This document shows positions 48,378-51,331 of a stretch of 51,331 nucleotides of DNA, piece after piece. The stretch comes from Streptomyces kronopolitis (lineage in GTDB: Bacteria; Actinomycetota; Actinomycetes; Streptomycetales; Streptomycetaceae), in assembly GCF_014646275.1 (NCBI RefSeq), contig NZ_BMND01000040.1:1-51331 (forward strand), given 5' to 3'. Within the stretch, counting starts at the first letter, position 1. Each line of letters begins with the position of its first letter. The notes under the pieces are model-generated. The model saw nothing but the letters and a program-made list of their open reading frames with translations, was not told the DNA's origin and did no database searches. The translations under genes and the position numbers were made by a program.

Positions 48378-50456
48378 TCACTTCGCCAGGTCGGGTGGGT
48401 GCGCGGCGGGCGGCGGGGTGCGGGGCGTGCTGCGGCGGGTGCCGTTGCGCTGCGGTTCCTCCGCGTCCGAGCCGCACAGCTCCGCCGTCAGCTCCCGGAC
48501 GAGTTCGGTGAGATCGGTGGGGCGGTCCTCGGTCCACCAGTCGCCCAGCAGCTCCGCGAGTGACTGCTGACGGGTCGCCGAGAGCCGGTCCGCGATGTCC
48601 CGGCCGCGGTCGGTGAGCAGCAGCATCAGCCCCGCGCGGGCGCCGAGTCCGCGCTCCTCGATCTGCCGGACGCCCTCGGCGACCACCCCGTACGGCACGG
48701 TGGTGCGTTCGGCCAGCAGCCCCGGCTCCACCGAGCCGTAGCGGTGGATGCGCAGGATCAGCCAGCTGGCGGCCGGTTTGAGGTCCAGTCCGGCCCGGGC
48801 GGTGATCTTCTCGTAGATGTCCTTGCGGCCCTCCATGCTGCCGAGTTTGGACAGCGCGCGGGCGACCTCGTCACGGGAGGAGCGTTCGACGGGGTTGGAG
48901 GAGAGCACCTCGCTGGCGTCGGGGGCGGTGACGCTGCCGCGCAGCGGCTCCTCCTTGAGGAACCAGGCCAGCACGAACGCCACCAGGACCAGCGGCACGG
49001 CGTAGAGGAACACATCGGTGATGGAGACGGCGTAGGCGTTCAGGACACCGGCGGCCTGCCCGGCCGGCAGCCGCGCCACGGTCCGCGGATCCTCGGCGAT
49101 CCCCGCCGGGTCGACGCCCGGGGGCAGGGGGTGCCCGGCGAGGGCGTCGGCGATCCGCGGGCGGAGGTTGTTGGCGAAGGCCGTGCCGAAGAGCGAGACG
49201 CCGAACGAGGCGCCGATGGAGCGGAAGAAGGTGGCGCCGGAGGTGGCGACGCCCAGGTCGCGGTAGGGGACGGCGTTCTGCGCGATGAGCACCAGCACCT
49301 GCATCACCAGGCCCAGCCCGAAGCCGAAGACGAAGAAGTAGGCGCTCATCTCGCCCACGCCGCTGGACGGTTCGAGCCGGTGCAGCAACAGCAGGCCGAG
49401 CGCGACGACGCCGGTGCCGGCGATCGGGAAGACCTTGTAGTGGCCGGTGCGGCTGACGATCTGGCCGGAGCCGGTGGAGGCCAGCAGCATGCCGAGCACC
49501 ATCGGCAGCATGTGGACCCCGGACAGCGTCGGCGTCACTCCCTGCACGACCTGCAAGAACGTCGGGAGGTAGGTCATCGAGCCGAACATCGCGAAGCCGA
49601 CGACGAAGCCGATGACGGCGGTGAGCGTGAAGGTGCGCAGCCGGAACAGCCGCAGCGGCAGCACCGGTTCGACGGCCCGTCGCTCGATGGCCACGAACGC
49701 CACCAGCAGCACGGCGCCGAGCACCCCGAACCCGATGATCTGCCAGGAGCCCCAGGCATAGCTGACCCCGCCGAGCGAGGCCATCAGGACCAGGCAGGCG
49801 GCGGCCGCGGCGATGGTGGCGGTGCCGAGGTAGTCGATCCGGTGCGGGGTGCGGCTGCGCGGGATGTGCAGCACGGCGGCGATGACGGCGAGCGCGACGA
49901 TGCCGACGGGCACGTTGATGTAGAACACCCAGCGCCAGCTGAGGTGGTCCACGAACAGCCCGCCGAGCAGCGGGCCGAGCACGCTCGCACCGCCGAAGAC
50001 GAAGCCGAACAGCCCCTGGTACTTGCCGCGTTCGCGGGGCGGAACGATGTCCCCGACGATCGCCATCGACAGCGCGATCAGGCCGCCGCCGCCCAGTCCC
50101 TGCAGGGCCCGGAAGGCGATCAGCTCCCCGATGTTCTGCGCGATGCCGCACAGCACCGACCCGATCAGGAAGATCACGATGGCGGTCTGGAACAGCCTCT
50201 TGCGGCCGTACTGGTCACCGAGCTTGCCCCACAGCGGCGTCGCCGCCGTCGAGGCCAGCAGGTAGGCGGTGACCACCCAGGACAGATGGTCGAGGCCGCC
50301 GAGTTCGCTGACGATGGTGGGCAGCGCGGTGGCGACGATGGTCTGGTCGAGCGCCGCGAGGAGCATGCCGAGCAGCAGCGCGCCGATCGCGACGAGGATC
50401 GTCCGCCGGGACCGCTCCCCGCCGGGCACGGCGGGAGCGCCGGTGTCCTGCGCCAT
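48378..50456 (-). CDS. MFS drug exporter fused to a C-terminal winged-helix (MarR-like) domain
   Basis: A 692-residue protein. Residues 1 to about 535 are a 14-span DHA2 (EmrB/QacA) exporter (LAALDQTIVATALPTIVSELG, GKLGDQYGRKRLFQ, GGASVLGPLLGGLFVDHLSWRWVFYIN). Residues about 560-670 are cytoplasmic and look like a winged helix: LSKLGSMEGRKDIYEKITARAGLDLKPAASWLILRIHRYG, LAERTTVPYGVVAEGVRQIEERGL and LMLLLTDRGRDIADRLSATRQ, matching MarR-family helices. A transporter with its own DNA-binding-like tail is unusual; whether it binds DNA or senses substrate is unknown. AGGGAGAGG precedes ATG 50456. Confidence 0.9.
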   Translation of the reverse strand: MAQDTGAPAVPGGERSRRTILVAIGALLLGMLLAALDQTIVATALPTIVSELGGLDHLSWVVTAYLLASTAATPLWGKLGDQYGRKRLFQTAIVIFLIGSVLCGIAQNIGELIAFRALQGLGGGGLIALSMAIVGDIVPPRERGKYQGLFGFVFGGASVLGPLLGGLFVDHLSWRWVFYINVPVGIVALAVIAAVLHIPRSRTPHRIDYLGTATIAAAAACLVLMASLGGVSYAWGSWQIIGFGVLGAVLLVAFVAIERRAVEPVLPLRLFRLRTFTLTAVIGFVVGFAMFGSMTYLPTFLQVVQGVTPTLSGVHMLPMVLGMLLASTGSGQIVSRTGHYKVFPIAGTGVVALGLLLLHRLEPSSGVGEMSAYFFVFGFGLGLVMQVLVLIAQNAVPYRDLGVATSGATFFRSIGASFGVSLFGTAFANNLRPRIADALAGHPLPPGVDPAGIAEDPRTVARLPAGQAAGVLNAYAVSITDVFLYAVPLVLVAFVLAWFLKEEPLRGSVTAPDASEVLSSNPVERSSRDEVARALSKLGSMEGRKDIYEKITARAGLDLKPAASWLILRIHRYGSVEPGLLAERTTVPYGVVAEGVRQIEERGLGARAGLMLLLTDRGRDIADRLSATRQQSLAELLGDWWTEDRPTDLTELVRELTAELCGSDAEEPQRNGTRRSTPRTPPPAAHPPDLAK

Positions 50457-50823
50457 GAGCCTCTCCCTCTGTGCCGGAGTGTCCCTTGCGGTACCGGGTC
50501 CGGGGCGGCGGGGCCCCGGTGGCCGTTTCGGCGGACTGCGCGGCGACCGCCGGGCGGGGCGCGCCGTCCCGTTACGGGCCGCCGTCGGCCGCCCGCCCCA
50601 TGAGGGGGCGGCCTTCGGATCCCTTCCATCCTGGGTGGTGGTGCCGGATATGGCTTGCCGAGCGGCGTCCGCCATCCGGGGCCGTACGGGGGACAGTCGG
50701 GGCGTCGCCGGGTGGGCCGGGGCAGCCTCGGTCCGCCGGGCGGATGTCGCCGAGTGCCTGCGCGGGGCGGGTGGCGTCTGGATAATCGCTGCCGGTTCGA
50801 GGCATCCAGGGAGGGGTCCACTC
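50457..50823. other. Gene-free divergent region, 367 bp
   Basis: No gene was seen. CTGCGC (50758-50763) and GATAAT (50781-50786), 17 bases apart, form a plausible plus-strand promoter for the last gene. Imperfect GC hairpins lie around 50500-50530 and 50585-50612. Confidence 0.45.
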
Positions 50824-51331
50824 GTGACGGCACGGCACTGCCCGCACTGCTCCGCCCCGGTACGCGGCGGCGGCCGCCCGTCCTGCCTGTGCGCGGCCAT
50901 CGGCGCGGACGACTTCGACCCGCTGCGCGTTCGGCCGTACGTGTCACTGCCCGACGGGGAGGAGGACGCGGACGAGGCGGGCGCGAGGCGCATGGGCGAG
51001 GGGCGCGCGGGCGGGGACGGCATACGGAGCGCCGGGCCGGGCGACCGGCTGGACGACTTACCCGGGGTGGACGCGGCGGTGCACCGGGCCGACGCCTCCG
51101 CCCCGTCCGCCCCCTCCACCACGTCCACTCCCGCTGCCCCCGCTGCCCCTCCCGCCGCCTCCCCCGGCCCTCTCCTCCCGCGGTCCCGCCGCCGCTCCGG
51201 GCCGACCTCCCGGACGGTCGACGCCGCCGAGGGGCAGGCGTCCGGCGGCGCCCGGTCCGCGCCGCGCCGCACCGGCGTCCGCGCCCGGCGGCCCGCCGTG
51301 CTGGTGGCCACCGGGGCCGCGGCCGCCGGGG
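50824..51331 (+). CDS. N-terminus of a zinc-ribbon, probably peptidoglycan-binding, protein (partial)
   Basis: From GTG 50824 (GGGAGGGG about 10 bases upstream) the frame is open to the right edge. The first residues VTARHCPHCSAPVRGGGRPSCLCAAIGADDFDPLRVRPYVSLPD contain CPHC and CLC cysteines of a small zinc ribbon, followed by a long Pro/Ala/Ser-rich linker and, at the edge, a basic stretch RRTGVRARRPAVLVATGAAAAG that begins a membrane span. Streptomyces proteins with this start usually continue into a transmembrane helix and an extracellular peptidoglycan-binding domain; that part lies outside the window, so the call is by resemblance. Confidence 0.72.
   Translation, partial: MTARHCPHCSAPVRGGGRPSCLCAAIGADDFDPLRVRPYVSLPDGEEDADEAGARRMGEGRAGGDGIRSAGPGDRLDDLPGVDAAVHRADASAPSAPSTTSTPAAPAAPPAASPGPLLPRSRRRSGPTSRTVDAAEGQASGGARSAPRRTGVRARRPAVLVATGAAAAG

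Noticed and set aside
48378..51311. Single 977-codon minus-strand protein
   Set aside because: The part upstream of 50456 lacks MFS homology and is low-complexity; ATG 50456 has a good ribosome site and the family N-terminus.
1..51331. tRNA, rRNA or secondary-metabolite synthase genes
   Set aside because: I looked for tRNA-like cloverleaf arms and for polyketide or nonribosomal peptide synthase motifs and found none that could be supported.

Overview
The window is chromosomal DNA from a high-GC actinobacterium, almost certainly a Streptomyces or close relative. The evidence is very GC-rich coding DNA with GC3 bias, GTG starts and ATGA/GTGA overlaps, leaderless-type promoters, and several protein families typical of streptomycetes (DUF6230/DUF6114, SCO2322-type, CU044_5270-type, a peptidoglycan-binding-type zinc-ribbon protein). 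I saw no rRNA, tRNA, CRISPR array or phage gene.

Layout. 1-2111 (minus): Nif3-like protein, zinc-ribbon coiled-coil protein, RNase H (cut by the window edge). 2380-4317 (plus): an unrecognised Pro/Ala-rich protein and a 55-residue ORF. 4405-7495 (minus): Hsd4A-like dehydrogenase, Zn-alcohol dehydrogenase, MaoC hydratase. 7922-11650 (plus): ABC ATPase, permease, histidine kinase, response regulator. 11699-13144 (minus): MFS exporter. 13281-16715 (minus): Ltp1-like thiolase and a double-length FadE34-like acyl-CoA dehydrogenase. 17342-19946 (plus): methyltransferase, cell-wall amidase, membrane protein. 20120-21130 (plus): LLM-class F420 oxidoreductase. 21174-24728 (minus): glycosyltransferase, methyltransferase, alpha/alpha-toroid protein, interrupted by a 166-bp MITE-like element. 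24968-25642 (plus): KstR-type TetR regulator. 25873-27557 (minus): aldehyde dehydrogenase and 3Fe-4S ferredoxin. 27761-28846 (plus): metallo-beta-lactamase-fold protein. 28915-34900 (plus): cobalamin riboswitch followed by a five-gene ECF transporter operon. 34910-36079 (minus) and 36319-37551 (plus): FadA5-like thiolase divergent from a CYP125-like P450. 37968-39783 (plus): DUF6230, DUF6114 and a secreted protein. 39893-41991 (minus): small membrane protein and a solitary cytochrome oxidase subunit I. 42117-43809 (plus): ECF sigma factor and partner. 44302-51331: MHS transporter, AraC/DUF2000 pair, monooxygenase, GNAT, MFS-winged-helix fusion, and the start of a zinc-ribbon protein.

How it works together. 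The most coherent theme is a steroid/lipid side-chain catabolic regulon. A KstR orthologue is encoded here, and the 14-bp mycobacterial KstR operator consensus TnnAACnnGTTnnA occurs exactly in front of four transcription units and with one mismatch in front of two more. Products of these units match mycobacterial cholesterol side-chain enzymes (CYP125, FadA5, Ltp1, FadE34, Hsd4A, MaoC). Five of these promoter regions, including that of the F420 oxidoreductase, carry a second 17-bp palindrome TCTGAC-N5-GTCAGA whose regulator is not identified. Embedded among them is a B12-riboswitch operon that looks like a split bacterial transcobalamin (toroid protein plus small beta-domain-like protein) fused functionally to an ECF importer. 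Because sterol side-chain oxidation yields propionyl-CoA, whose usual route needs a B12-dependent mutase, the two systems may be metabolically linked.
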